Positions 44,663-59,000 are shown, counted from the stretch's first letter. The stretch is 64,000 nt of DNA from Humulus lupulus (GCF_963169125.1 NC_084798.1:101139970-101203969), one strand, 5' to 3'. Notes: generated from the sequence alone by a model not told the origin. A program made the numbers and translations.

Positions 44663-47145
44663 TGTAACACCCTGGATAACTAAGATTGTTACACTGTGTG
44701 TTTAAAGTAGTGCAAGACTTGGTAATCAAGTCGTTTAGTTGAAAACATGCTTCTAAAGTCATATACAGGTTAGGGTTAAAAGATTTTGGACATAAGCGGA
44801 TAATTTTTCATTTAAATAAATGTTTAGTACATGGGATCCCAAAAATAGGGTTAAAGGACAAATTTAAAAACTTCCCAAAGTCAAATACAAGCAAAAGCCA
44901 CTCTAATGGAAAAATACACATTTTAGGTTTTCCGTCCCTGTACTATCTCTCGGCCATGGCGGACGAGCAGCTGACAATGTAAACCTTGCCCCCAGAGCTC
45001 TCTAACTCATGGTTGATCCATCTTACCCTTGTCTTTACCTGCACCACATAGCACCCGTGTGCCGAGGCCCAACAAGAAAATCATATAGCATAACATAAAC
45101 AATGATGACAATCAAATGATTCATAGAACAGTTAACCAATTATTGAACATGTCATTACAGTTACCTAATCAGAGAAGACAATCAAAGGTTCATAAGCCAT
45201 TCATTCCAGTATTTAACAAGCTATAAACATAAGATTAGCAATGGTAAACATATCAATACTCATCAGTTTATCATAATCATCATACAATACTCAGGGTTGA
45301 CGCCCTTAGGCTGCACCCTCTATTTAACCCATTGACTACGGCTCGCTTAGGCCGAGCTCATTGATTATCTAGCCGACCTTAGCTCTCAGTGGTCGAGCCG
45401 TGTCATGTGCGCAAATATCAGTCCCGACACTCTTAGGCTGTTTATTTCATGCTCACGTGGCATATCATAATCATACAACATCTGTATTTAAATATAGGGA
45501 ACCTTAGTCCCAACACAGCCACACAAGGGTGTAGTTTTCTTACCTTTAATTCTGAGCAGAGAAAGTGAAATGGTTCCGAGCACGATCCTTACCCTCAAGC
45601 CTTGGCGATAAACCTAGTCACAAAGGCCAATGGGTATCCATCAACTTCCAATCGAAATAAAATACCTAGGAGACAGAAACTAGCCTTTGGGACCTCAATT
45701 TCTACTAAACCAGGTAGTAGAAATTGTCCCGAGCGCCTAGGTTCGAACCCCCGAGCCCTACCAATTCTTGAAACAATTTTAAGGCTAAACTCCCCAAGTG
45801 GGTTGTGACTTGGCTTAGTGGGTCGTGACTTGCCCCCAAGTCAGAGAGCAAGGACCCCATCCAAAAGGGGATGTGGGCCACGACTTGGCCTAGTGAGTCG
45901 TGGTGCTCCCCCAAGTTAGAGGCATCCTTAGGCCAAAATGGCCACACGTGCCGCGGCGACCCCAGGCTGGGTTGCGGCATGCCCCTTTCGAACCCAGAAA
46001 ATTTGGGTTTTCTCTTCTTCTTTCCAGCCAAGAACACCAAGACTCTACCCAAAATTTTCCCTACCAACTCTCCTCAATTCAACGATGAACCAGCCACAAA
46101 TTCAAGATTAAACTACCCATTTTTTTAGACACCAAAACCTCAGAAATTACTCCTCAATTACTATCTTAATTCAACCAGAATTCATCACCCAAGAACCCAG
46201 AATTGAACCTATCCTTAAGCTCTAGGATACTCAGCTCCTTTCTATTCCATTAAAAAAAAGTCATCAACTAATTTATACCTAGAAACCCAGTAAAATACAA
46301 GGATGAAAACTAGAGCTCTTACCTCAAATATAACTGACTTCTCCTCTATTTTCTAGCTCCAATTCCCAGCTTGATTTCTCTCCAATTCCTTCTATTTTCC
46401 TTCAAAGATCTCCAGCACAAGCCTAGCTTATGCACCCCTTGGGTCCTTAGCTTCAAAATTCTTTAAGGGAGAGTGAGAGAGAGTGTATACGTGAGAGATA
46501 TGAGAGAGGGTAAGCTGAGAGCTTTTCTTTCTTTCCTTGAGTTATTCTACCACTTTCTGTTTTGTTCTAATAATTCTGAGTATATCACTTAAACAAAAGA
46601 CCTTTATGCCTCTCCAAGGTTTACTAATGCTCAATTAGCCCCTAGGGATAGAATGGTCATTTTGCTCCCAATTTCCAACTAATTCCTCGAGTGTTCCTAA
46701 TATCTACCAATTAATCCTGTCATCCAATTAATTACCAATTATTTACCCAATGTCTAATAATCCTCGATATATTTTCTAAATTTCCGAAAATACCCCCAGG
46801 CTCCTCCCAAGCGGGGTATAAATCCCCGCCGTGACTATTTCGCCAACCCGCTCACTAGGATCGTCTCGAGCCATATACTGCAAATATATCCACATAAGAT
46901 GTGGTCTCAACAATTTATCACATATAATCACATTTATGCCCTCAACGGGCCAAAATTACAAATATTCCCTTATAAGCTAAACAAGGCCCACATGCATATT
47001 TAATACTCATAAACATGCATTTCACATATCCACATACTCATATAATCATGCATTTAATCATTAAAATCACACATATACCAATTATTCTCTCCCGGCACAC
47101 TAATCAAGGCCTTTAAGTCTTATTAGCAAATTTTGGGTCGTTACA
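44663..47145 (-). mobile_element. Solo LTR D (gypsy type), 2,483 bp
   Basis: The left end is TGTAACACCCTGG and the right end GGGTCGTTACA, with a perfect TSD CCACT at 44658-44662 and 47146-47150. No internal gypsy sequence is present. It has a GC-rich repeat block (45800-45985, (T/C)CGTGACTTG and CGACTTGGCCTAG phrases) and a candidate intron (donor 45543, acceptor 45039, 505 bp). Open frames of 60-120 codons here are on both strands of the repeat block and are not genes. Confidence 0.93.
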
Positions 47146-47393
47146 CCACTATAGACTCAGAATTACACTCTTGAATTCATAGAACACTTTACACCAAATG
47201 TAAATACGTTATCCATTGTTACAAACATTACCGTCATTTAACCCTCTATAGATGATCTACTAATGAGACGGGTGATAATTACCATTTTACCCCTCATTTG
47301 TATTTTATCCTTAAATATCACTAAGTTCATTCTAAATGATCTTTCTGTAAACTTAATTACAGAAATGAGATCTTTATCATTTAACGCTTAAAC
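47146..47393 (-). repeat. Copia-2 LTR, piece 3
   Basis: The antisense of the Copia-3 LTR around CTATAGTGGAGTCACGAGG, GTGCAATTCCGAGTC and GATAGAGATCTCATTTCAGT. It is flanked by TSD CCACT (from D) and TAAAC (from L). Confidence 0.85.
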
Positions 47394-49828
47394 TGTAACG
47401 ACCCAAAATTACTAACAAGGCTTAAGGGCCTTGATTAGTGTGTCGAGAGGGAATAATTGGAATTTATGTGGATTAATGATAAAATGCATGATTGTATGAT
47501 TATGAGGGAATGATAAAGTGCATGTTTATGAGTATTAAATATGCATGTGGGCCCTGTTTTACTTTTAAGGTCATATTTGTAATTTTGGCCTGTAGAGGGC
47601 ATAAATGTAATTTTATGTGATTAATTGTTGAGACCACATTATTATGTGGATATATTTGTAGCATGTGGCTCAAGACGGTCCTAGTGAGCGGATTGGCGAA
47701 ATAGTCACGACAGGGATTTATACCCGACTCAGGGAAGCTTGGGGGGTATTTTGGGAATTTAGAAAATATATTGGGGATTGTTAGACATTGGTAAAAATAA
47801 GTTGTAATTAATTGGATGATAGGATTCATTGATATTTAATTGTGAAACTGGTAACTATTAGTAACCTGAGTATTAGTGTTATTACTGAAATATTAAGGAA
47901 AGGTGGTATTTTTGCAAAAGGGTGAAAAGACCTAGATACCCTTATGGGTTAGCCTAGAACTAGGTTAGAGGGAAGGGTAGAGTAGTCTTTTGGGTTTAGA
48001 GTTAGAAAACCCATGGTTGAGGGAAACCATTTCACGTTTTTTGTCACTTATCTCCATAACTATTTAGTTCTAAAAGCTCTAGAGGAGAAATAAAAACAAA
48101 GCCTGAGGTAGCTGAATTTTGAGGAAATTGGGAATAGAAAAAAGATATGGAGGAGAATTAACAGCCATCAATCCTTAGGAATTTAGAAATTCAAGAAGAG
48201 GTAAGAGTTTCCTTTTATGATTCTAGGTATTGCTTGTTGTTCTTGAGGAATGTGATTAAGATTTTTGAAATTTGGATTATGGGATGAAGTTTAAGGATTT
48301 AAACTTGGGAATTGGGGGAATCACAGCTGGGAGGAACATTGAAGGCAACTTAGGGTCGGATTCAATCATCAGAGGTAACAATTTCTGACCTTGATTATCT
48401 GGGTTTCTGGTTTAGATGGTGTTCTTGAGCTTCAAAGCACAAGTGTGATTTTTGTGTTTGGTGATTTTTGGTTGAGCTATAGTGTATTGTAGGTTCAATT
48501 TTGAGTTTAGTTGAGGTTTGGAGTGGATTTTTGGAGCTTTGGCATAGGGAGGTTCGAAGAAAGAAAACCCAGAAATTTGCATTTCTGGTACTAGCGTTGT
48601 AGCGCTAGGTTGGGAGCGCTACAACGTTAGGTTGTGTTTTCTGGGGGTTTTTGGGTTTCTGTCTATAGTGTTGTAACGCCCACCTTGTAGTGCTGTAGCG
48701 CTCCTCAGCCTCCTGAAATTGGTTTTTGGGTATTTTCTTAGGGTTTTCACTTGGGGCCTCGGGGGACGGGTTCACCACCTCGTTTGGTGGAACTTGGGGT
48801 CCCGAGAGCGCGAGTTTGGTTTCAGGATTGTCCTTTGGAATTCAAACTCATTGAAGTATCATTTATGGATTGTGACTAGGTGTATGCTAAGGCTCGGAGT
48901 GGGATCATGCTCAAAGACCGTTCGTAGTAACTAAAGCACCTAGAATTAAAGGTAAGAAAACTGCACCCTGTTGTGTGGCTATGTTGGGACTAAGAGTTTC
49001 CTATACTTGTATGCAATGTCATATGATGGTATTATGCCATGCAGACATGAAATAAATGGCCTAAGAGTGCCAGAATCAATATTGGTACACAAGGACACAG
49101 CTCGACCATTGGTAGCTGAGGTTAATTTAATAATCACTGAGCTTGGCCTAAGCGAGCCAGAGTCAGTGGGTTGAACACTGGGCTCGGCCTAAGTGTACCG
49201 AAGACAGTGGGTTAAACAGAGGGTGCGACTTATGAGCGTCAACCCTAGTTATTGTTAATTCGATGAACATGATATGCTGAATACCTAGATAGTAGATTGT
49301 TGGTTTTTCAATTGTTATCACTGATTATGTGAATGCTATGGACAGCTGGTTATCTGGTTATGCTTTATGAATTATTTGGTTATTGATATTGATCATGCTA
49401 TGATGTTATGGTTTTCTTGCTGGGCCTCGGCTCACGGGTGCTACGTGGTGCAGGTAAAGGCAAGGGTATGATGGTTCAACCATGGGTTGGAGAGCTCTTG
49501 GGGCAAGGTGTACATTGTTAGTTGCTCGGCCACCACGGTCGAGGGGTTATACAGGGATGGAAAACCTAAAATGTGTATTTTGCCGTTAGAGTGGCTTTGT
49601 TTATTTATAACACTTGGAAATCTTGTAATTATGTCTTCTAAACCATGTTTTGGGATCCCATGCACTAAACATTTATTTTAATGAAAATTATCTGTTTATG
49701 ACCAAAATCTTTTAAACCTAACCTGTTTATTGCTTTAGGTTCATATTTTTATTTAAATGACTTGGTTAGCAAGTCTTGCACTGTTTTAAACCCACAGTGT
49801 AACGGTCTTGGTTATCCAGGGTGTTACA
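47394..49828 (+). mobile_element. Solo LTR L (gypsy type), 2,435 bp
   Basis: It starts TGTAACGACCCAAAATTAC and ends AGGGTGTTACA; the TSD TAAAC is perfect (47389-47393 and 49829-49833). It has a GC-rich block with GTAGCGCTAGG and GCGCTACAACG repeats (48590-48710), a candidate intron 48952-49453 (502 bp) and the conserved TTTTCTTGCTGGGCCTCGGC block at about 49412. It is in plus orientation, unlike D. Confidence 0.94.
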
Positions 49829-50112
49829 TAAACTAAGCTATAAGGAAATCATCATTTCACTTCTTAGACAGAAGCTATGGATTTCATATTTATGATAAAT
49901 ACTCCCACTTAATTATACTACCAAGTCCCCAATATGTAAGTACGGGCTAGTCCGTAGGGTAAGTTGGTAACGAACAAATCTAAGGACTTGAATAATATAA
50001 TCAGTAGAATATTAATCACTCAGAATTGAGATTGAATTGACCTATGATCAACTTTATGATATGACTAGATTGGATAATAACGATACTATACTTATCTATC
50101 TATAATCAATAT
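49829..50112 (-). repeat. Copia-2 LTR, piece 4
   Basis: The antisense of the Copia-3 LTR segment that includes GACTAGCCCATACTTACATC and GTCATATCATATAGTTGA. It stops at AATAT before the TG of the Copia-E LTR. The first about 340 bases of the LTR should lie beyond Copia-E, outside the window. Confidence 0.82.
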
Positions 50113-51102
50113 TGTTGGGAATAGTGCTCTTAAAGCAATTGTAGTTGACAAATATTTTAAATGAAATAAATAATTGAATTGAATTAAAAAATATATATAG
50201 ACTATGTCCGATATTACATTGATAATATTAAGTACTTATTAGAAAATTCCAAAGTTTATCTATGTGGCCTTAATCTCATATTGGTATGATAGAATCGAGA
50301 TTAAGATAATAAACTTAAAAAAGTTCACAGTAAACTAAAGTTATGGAATCTTTAGATTAATTACTGCTGTTCGCTAGTATTATGAATACAAGTGACCTAG
50401 ATCCGGGTCACTAGTGTAGTAGGACACTTTAGTGAAGGTACTTTATATATAGTGATATATAGAACAGGACCAAATGTGATTTGTTAATACTTGTTTAAAC
50501 ACCGTTTTATAGTATTAATCAAACACATCAAATGATGATCATATACATAATGATCTTAATCCTGAGATTACTATGAAATCCTATATATGTCATCTGATCC
50601 TTTGATTCATGCGTTAGGGTTTGTCAAAATGATAAGACTAAGAACAATTGTTTTGGGGACTCAATGATATATATGGCTGGGGACATAGTTTAACAGATAT
50701 GGAATCAATATCTTCTTATAGATTGAATAATGGTTCTCTATTGGGTTGAATTTGGAACTAAAAAGGTTATGAGCGCTCACATCGCAAACTTGTTATGACA
50801 CAACCTTTACTAGTAAAGTCAATAGTACTCTAGGAACAAGATATAGCTAGAAGGGTAAAATGGTAATTTTATTCCCTTTTGATTATGAGCCATTAATAGA
50901 GGATTAACGTTGTATGTAATGATTATATCAATGGAAACTTTATTCATTAATAAAGTACTCTGTAAATATGTCTATAGTTATCAAGACTTCGATCTCATAT
51001 TTATAGTGGAGTAATCATGAGATTAATAAATATGATTATTTAATCAAAGAGCTTTGATAAATAATCTAATATTTATTGGAGTTTGTAATTATAGGTCCAT
51101 AG
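50113..51102 (+). repeat. Copia-E LTR, left piece
   Basis: It begins TGTTGGGAATAGTGCTC inside the Copia-2 LTR. No coding sequence was seen. It is cut at CATAG by Copia-3 and resumes at 61764. Classification as an LTR rests on the TGTTGGGA start, its AT-rich LTR-like body and the nested position. Confidence 0.65.
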
Positions 51103-52960
51103 TGTTGGGGTTTTATGCCCTAATTAAAATCCAAAATCTTTCTAGTCTCATTTTATTATCAATAAAAGAATAAGAAATCATTTATTGACTTGGTCAATCC
51201 CTTTGCTCACATGTTTTATTTTCATGATTATTTGTTTCATATAAACTTCCATTAAATCCTGAGCATATAGCTAATCTTATTTATAGTGACGTAATCACAG
51301 TGGAATATAAATATGATTATATGTTCAAAATAAGTTAGTCCTAAGATTAGTTAGTGCACAGGATTTACACTGACTTGCCAATCTATGATATGATCTACTT
51401 ACACATTGTGGTGTTATGTTCTTTCCAGAACATTAGCAAAGTAGATAAGATCGGATGCATTTATTACATCAGACAGGACCGATATGGACAGTTGATAAGA
51501 TAAGTAAACATACTGTTATTATCTATTCTAGTCATATCATATAGTTGACCATAGGTCAATTCAATCTCAATTCTGAGTGGATAGTATTCTAACTGATTGT
51601 ATTATTTGAGTTCTTTGACTTGTTCGTTACCAGCTTACCCTACGGACTAGCCCATACTTACATCTTGTGAACTCGGTAGTATAATTGAGTTGGAGTGTTA
51701 ATCATAGATATGAACATCTATAGCTTCTGATGAAGAAGTGAAACGATGGTTTCCTTTTAGTTTTGTTCAAGGTGTTAAATGATAGAGATCTCATTTCAAT
51801 AATTAAATTAGTTTACTGAAATATCATTTACAAGGAACTAAGTGTTTTAATGATAAAATACAATGAGGGGAAAAACGGTATTTTAGTCCTATCTCATTGT
51901 AGATCGTCTATAGAGGATTGAATGACAATTAGGGTTGTAATAATGGATAATTAATAGCGTATCTATATTTGTAATAGAGCGTTCTATGAATTCAATAGTG
52001 CAATCCCGAGTCTATAGTGGAGTCATGAGGAATTAATAAGTTAGTAAATTTATTTGTTAGATTTATGATAACTTATTGGAGCTTGATTTCATAAGCCCAT
52101 GGTCCCCACTGTACCTTGGATAAAATCAACTAGATAGTCTCAATTAATTGATTTAATTATCAATTAGAATTATCAAAGTTGACCAGTTCAGTTTTGGATA
52201 GTTTCACATAGTTATGTAATTCAGAGAAGAAAAGAGAATTTATGACAGATTTATTAATTAAGATAAATTGGTATCTAAATTAATAAATAAGTTTAAATCA
52301 ATGTTCAAATTATAAATAATTAATTTGATAAAGGATTTAAATAATTATTTAATTAATTAAATCAATAGAAAATAATACAGGCCTTGATATTAAGTCCAAT
52401 GGGCTTATAATCAAATGAGAAATTTCACGGGCCTAAAGCCCATGATAATTTCGACCTAGGGTTGTTAATTGGCTATTATTTGATTGATTTTTTAATTAAA
52501 TTAAATTTCCTAATTGAGTCTATAAAAGGAGTGCTTAGAGAGAAGTCAAAAAACAAGTTTGACAAGTCACAAGTCAGATTTTCTAATAGTTTTAGATTCT
52601 CTCTAAACACAAGTCCTTTTCTAAGCCTCTTTGTTATTTTCTCTTATTCTCTCTGTATCGATCTCATGTTTTGAGAATTTCCTACACTGGTATAAGTGAT
52701 TCTAAGGATACATTGAAAGACTGTGAAGAAATTAGAAGAACGGTTCAGTTTCTTGATAGTACTATGCGACAGAAAGGATACAAGAGTTAGAGAAACTGAA
52801 GGAATGACTCTTTCATTCCGCTGCGTATACTGTAAGTATTCTTAATTTTGTTTCTCTTTGAATTCAATTTTAGAAACATGTTCTAGGTTATCTTATATTA
52901 ATTTATTTAATATTAGATTTACATGAAAATAAATAAAGATCCTGTATAAGTTTTCCGACA
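51103..52960 (+). repeat. Copia-3 5' LTR
   Basis: Starts TGTTGGGGTTTTATGCCC and ends TTTTCCGACA. TATA box TATAAAAG at 52521-52528. Very similar to 59907-61763 and to solo LTR I. Confidence 0.95.
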
Positions 52961-52962
52961 AC

Positions 52963-52974
52963 TGGTATCAGAGC
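52963..52974 (+). other. Copia-3 primer binding site
   Basis: TGGTATCAGAGC, two bases after the LTR end, complementary to initiator tRNA-Met. Confidence 0.93.
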
Positions 52975-55900
52975 CTTTGGTAATCTTTATTTTCATGCAT
53001 GAACATGTTAAAAATTGGATTATTTGTTGTGTTTGAATAATTGGATGATTTTTCATGTTTTTATGAAGCAAATTGATTTTATGTGATTATTAGCAATTTT
53101 TATGTTATTTTGTTGTGTTTTCTATGCTATTAATTTTTCTATATGCTTTATTTTGTGTAAAACATGTTAATAATTAATTATAAAATGGTTTTGGTTTGAA
53201 AAATTACTCAAAAAATTAAAATATTTTTTTGCACTGGTTGCCATGCGCGCACGCACCAGCGCGCCCAACCCAACCAATTTTTTTTTTTTTTTTTGAAAAT
53301 TAAAGAAAAATAAAATTTGTGGAAATAAATTATTTATAATCAAAGCCAAAAATATCATATTTGTTTTTGTATTTAAAATTGTTTTTTTTTAAAATAAGAT
53401 ATTTTTGTTAGTTGAGATTTAAATAATTAGATATTTTCTACAAAGATTCAAATTCAAGTTTAAAATTAGACTAAGAACTTAATTTTAAATCTTTTAATAT
53501 ATTAAAATATTAGAATTAAGATATCAGACATTTAAGATATTTTCTTTTAAATTCTTGATATTTTTATTAAATCTTTATTTGAAAATATAAATTTCTTTTT
53601 ATTCTATAGTTTTTAGTATTTAAATCATTTGAAATTTGAATATTGTTAGTTAGATATTTTTATGGATATTTGAATTTTTTTAACTGTTTTAAAATATTTT
53701 AAGATTGTTATAACTATTTATATATATATATTTTTAATAGTTAAAATATTAGCTAATAGTTGTAACAAAACAAGATATTTTTTTTTGAAAACCAGTTAAG
53801 ATATTGATTTTAAAATTTAAAAATAGTTAAATTTTGAAAAATATCATTTTTTTCAGCTAATTAGTAATTTTTTTTTAATAAATGGGATTTAAATTAACTT
53901 TGGTTAATTGTTGATAAATCTTATTTAAATTAAATTAATATTTTTCAAATTAACTTAAAACCAAGTTGATTGTTGATAAATGAAATTTAAATTAACTATT
54001 GTTAATTGTTGATAAATTTCAATTAAATTGACTTATTTTTGTAAAAAAATAATTAATTTGAATTTTTCGATAAATTCAAGATAATTAATTTGGTATTTTT
54101 GCAAATGAAATAAATTGTAGTATTTTTGCATAAATTCAAAGTGTACGCCCTAATTTTCCACGGGCTATTAGCGAACTGAGATATGACATAATTATATTAG
54201 CCACGTGGATGCCACGTGGCCAGAGCTGCTGTTATCAGGTCCTACCTCTTTAGCTCGAGGTAGCCAAAAGTTTATTAAGATTACTAAGGAGCCGAGCCAG
54301 AGGTATGAAGACCGCGGGTTAAGAAGGCATCCAGCTCGAGGCACGGGCCTGAGTTGGAAGTTGTGACCCTTTATAAAGTCAACCACGCAATGTAAACGTG
54401 CATATATCAGACATCATGTGTCTGATATATCCCTGAATTCTCAGACACGCAGCATAAACGTGAGTGTTCAGGCACCCACAACTGGGTTGGGCCATGCGGC
54501 CCATTATCCCCCTTACCTATTGATTAGACCACACTTCATTTGTTAGGTTTTAGGAATTAATCATGAATGTCACAGAAGTTACATGATGGGTAAGAAGGTC
54601 ACGGGATGACCCCCCTTGCCAACCCCTAGGTGTCCTCTCCTATAAATATGGAGACCCTGGGAGTTGCAAAGGGTTGGATTCTATTATGTAAAGAAATACC
54701 TTGTAAAGAATACCAGAAATATAGCAATAATATTGGCTGGTGGAGTAGAAGGATTTTAACCTTTGAACCACCTAAAAAAGCATTGGTATCATCAATTCAT
54801 TTTAAGATCATTCATCTGTTTCGGTTCATTACTTAGCACTAATCCCATTCTCTTATTTTCTTAATTACCTGTTGGCGAAGAACTGCGTCAACACATAGAA
54901 TTGCTCATATAGTAACATGATTAGGCCCATCCAATTATAACGTGTCTGTTTGCACTATATGTGGTATTTTTGCAATTGTGCTTAAGATGTATATAGTGGC
55001 CCATATATTTGTTAGATATATAGTTTTTGCCAAAAAAAATATTCATAAAATGATAGGTTTTATTTGGGCCCATTAGAAAATGTAAAGTTTAAATTCCTCT
55101 CTTGTGGGTGATTCTACTTGTGAATGCCCATTTGCTTTGCATGAATATAATGAGCCTAATCAATTAATAACAATTAATAAAACGAAGGTTTAAATTCTTG
55201 TCTTTTGGACCTTGTATGGAAGATTGGGGGCCTTTGTAGTGGGAATGACATACTGGACCCAGCCCTCCTCCATACAAGCTCAATTGTTAAGGCCCATTTA
55301 CTTGAGTTGGACTTAATTGTATAGGTTCATTATATTAGTTAAACCTAAATATTGATTAGCAACAAATTAATTCTAAATTAATTCAATTTGTTTCAATGTG
55401 ACACTTTAGAATTAATAGGAAATTATAGGACTTTGGTTTTAAAAATTTAATCTGTTTAATTTTTTTTGGAAAACCATAGTCATTAATTTTCTAAAAATAA
55501 ATAATAAAAATACTATTTTTAATTTAATAATGAGCTTATTTTAAGAATTTTATTCGATCTCCCCCGTTGGTTTAACATAGTCAATAGCTTAATGGGACCT
55601 CGAGGCGCTTTGATTCGTCCCCCTACGGAAGGTGTTCATTAGTTATTTTGACAAGGTTAGATTTCGAAAGATAGATAATTATAGGTCAAATTCTACTAGA
55701 CTCATCCCTACGGTGACTACTAGGACTAAATCTATGATTATCGAAACCGTGGGTCTATCTCATAAAATAAGAGATTTTGTTTTAATATTTGGATCGAATA
55801 GTAGGTCGTTAATAGTGGTGTCCATTATTAAATGAGTTTACAACTCTATTTAACTAGTGGTATTTTTTGACTCTCGCCAACCGGGACAAGGATATCATAG

Positions 55901-56068
55901 ATTAGTTAAAAATCTAAATAAATAGAGATATGATTATTTTTGGTATTTTTTTTTCATATCTTACATATTTTGGTATATGTTGTGCTATTTCTTGAAATTT
56001 GTGTGAATAGAAGTTTTATTGAACAAATGTGATTGATTTATATTTTATTGGTAATTTGTAGTATAATT
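52975..56068 (+). other. Copia-3 leader, long and AT-rich
   Basis: About 2.3 kb without the nested LTR F (54142-54893). It includes a T-run at 53278-53294, a stretch with three loose repeats containing TTGTTGATAAAT (about 53885-54020), and a less AT-rich segment at 55560-55880. No gene was recognised; frames such as 52462-52674 belong to the LTR or are noise. Presumably it is the untranslated leader with packaging signals. Confidence 0.65.
54142..54893 (+). mobile_element. Solo LTR F, 752 bp
   Basis: Starts TGTACGCCCTAATTTTCCAC and ends CTGCGTCAACA. TATA box TATAAATA at 54641-54648. Flanks CAAAG (54137-54141) and CATAG (54894-54898), a TSD with one mismatch. The start has two CCACGTGG boxes. 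It has the same family as 62438-63194, which lies in the opposite orientation. Confidence 0.82.
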
Positions 56069-59000
56069 ATGGCTGTGTCTACTCCCATCCTTTCTCAATT
56101 TTCGATGGAGAAACTCACTGGAGAAAACTTCCTTAATTGGAAGCAGAATATCAACATAGAGTTGATTGGTGACAACTCCGAGTTCGTCATGATTGAGGAA
56201 TCCCTAGAATGAGCATTGTGTTCGCACATTCATGATGACACCATCAATGCTCGTGTTGGCACCATAAATGCTTGGATATCACCGTCTCCGCACATACGTG
56301 ATGACACTGTGAATGCTCGGATGACACCGTGTCTGCACGTTTGTAATCAACTCAACTATGGTCCAATGCATCTCATGAACGAGCTTCAAATTTTTGAGCC
56401 TATCATGGGTGGACCTAGTAAAGGAGGAGAAAATAAGACTACTGCTGTTGCTGTTGATCCAGCTAAGGCTGAAGCTAACCAAGCTTCATCTTCGAAAGCT
56501 GGAAACAAGAGGAAGAATGGACAAAACAACAACCCTAAGCCTGCAAAGGCTGCAAAGACGAGTGCACAACCATATGCTCAGACGCCTAAGGGGAAGAACA
56601 AGAAAAACAAGAAAGGTAAAGATAAGTGCTTTCACTGCAAAGAGAAGGGGCATTGGAAACGAGATTTCCCTAAGTTTCTAGCAGAGAAAAACAAAGGTAA
56701 TGATTATAGTTCATTTATCTTGGAAACATGTGTTTTAGAGAATGATAAATCCATTTGGATTATTAATTTTGGATCTACTAACCATGTTTGTAATACTTTA
56801 CAACTTCTTGAATCATGGGAGGAAGTGGACGAAGGCGGCTTAAAGCTTAGAGTTGGGAACGGAGCGTTCGTTGCGGTCCAAGCTAGAGGAAGAGCTCGTC
56901 TAAAGTTCGGAAATAAATTTTTAATTTTAAATGATGTATTTTTTATTCCGGATTTTAGTAGAAATTTTAATTTCAGTTTCCATGTTGCAATTAGAATGAT
57001 TTGTTATGACTTTCACAAGTTCTAATATATCTATTTCTTTCAATGGATCACAATTGTGTATTGCATTTTGGAAAATGGGTTTTATATTCTGCGACCTAAC
57101 GAACCCCTCGTTCTTAACAATGATTTATTCAAAGTAGCTAAACCTAAGACCAATAAACGTCAAAAGACCGATAACGATAATATGACGTATTTATGGCACT
57201 TGAGACTAGGTCACATTGGCTATGATAGGATTCAAAGGCTTACAAAGGATGGACCTTTGAGAGAACTCACCTTAGGTGACTTACCTGTTTGTGAATCTTG
57301 TATAGAAGGCAAACTGACAAAACGCCCATTCTCTGCAAAGGGTGATAGGGCCAAAGAACCACTTGGTCTTGTGCATTCAGATGTTTGTGGACCTTTGAAT
57401 GTACAAGCCAGGGGTGGTTTTGAGTATTTTGTCACTTTCATTGATGATTACTCTAGATACTCATGTATTTACCTAATGCATAGGAAATCAGAAACATTTT
57501 CAAAGTTTCAGGAATTCATAGCAATGGCTCAGACCCAATTAGGTAAAACGTTAAAGATTTTGTGATCTGATAGGGGTGGAGAATATTTGGATATGCAGTT
57601 CCAAGATCATTTAACTAAACTTGGGATATTATCACAACTTACTGCCCCAGGTACTCCGCAACAAAATGGTGTAGCGGAATGCCGAAATAGACCTTTATTG
57701 GAAATGGTTAGATGCATGCTTAGTTACTCAACTCTACCAACTTCATTCTGGGGACATGAAATTGAAACCGCGAATGACATTCTCAATGTCGTGTTGTCAA
57801 AATCAATCCCCAAAACACCTTTAGAAAGCTGGAATGGTCGTGAACCTAGTTTACAAGATTATAGAATCTGGGGGTGTCCCGCCCATGTCCTAAGGAAAAA
57901 GGAGGGAAAGCTAGAACCGCGAACTGAAGTTTGCATGTTTGTTGGCTATCCTAAAGGTTCTCGGGGTGGAATTTTTTATACTCATTCAGAAAAGAAAGTG
58001 TTTACTTCAACGAATGCTACTTTTCTGGAAAATGACTGTCCAAAACTTCAAACCTCGCAGCAAAGTAGTTTTAGAGGAGATGGTTAAAGAATTGAATCCA
58101 ACCAATGTTCCATCGTCATCAACGCAAGTTGATGATGAAATTCCCAATCTTCATGTCCAAACGATGCAAGTCGATTCAAATGAATAAAGTACCACTGTTC
58201 CTGAGCAAACAGTCACGGAACCTTGTCATAGTGGGACAGTTTCTAGGAACCCAGTTCGGTATGGTTTGGATGGTGAAACCAATATGGTTGTTGGTGACAC
58301 TAGTGATGATGATCCATTGTCTTTCAAACAGGCAATGGCTAGCCTTGAAAAGGAACTATGGCTCGAAGCCATGAAACAGGAAATGGAGTCCATGTACTCA
58401 AATTTTGTCTGGGATCTTGTGGAAGCAGCTAGTGACTTTAGGGCCATTGGGTGCAAGTGGATCTACAAGAAGAAACGAGGTGTTGATGGAAATATCGAGA
58501 CTTATAAAGCTCGATTAGTGGCAAAGGGTTATACCCAAAGAGAAGGCGTGGACTATGAGGAAACTTTTAGTCCGGTAGCCATGCTCAAATCCATTCGCAT
58601 CCTCCTATCCATAGTAGTCGCTCTCAACTATGAGATCTAGAAAATGGACGTCAAGACAGCTTTTCTTAATGGAAAGCTTGACGAAGTCATTTATATGAAT
58701 CCACTAGAATGATTTAAAGTAGTTGGACAAGAAGGAAAAGTTTGCAAGTTGAATAGGTCCATCTATGGACTTAAGCAAGCTTCTCGTTCCTGGAATCTTA
58801 GGTTTGATGAAATAATTTAAACCTATGGCTTTGAACAAAATATTGATAAGCCCTGTGTTTACCAACTGAAGGAAAATCAAATAGTGGTATTCCTAGTTCT
58901 TTATGTAGATGATATCTTACTCATTGGAAACAATGTTAAGAAATTATCAGATGTGAAGAATTGGCTGAGCCCTCAATTCCAGATGAAGGATTTGGGTGAA

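Noticed and set aside
45705..46128. Overlapping open frames of 85-120 codons
   Set aside because: They fall in the GC-rich repeat block of solo LTR D, on both strands, with no domain similarity.
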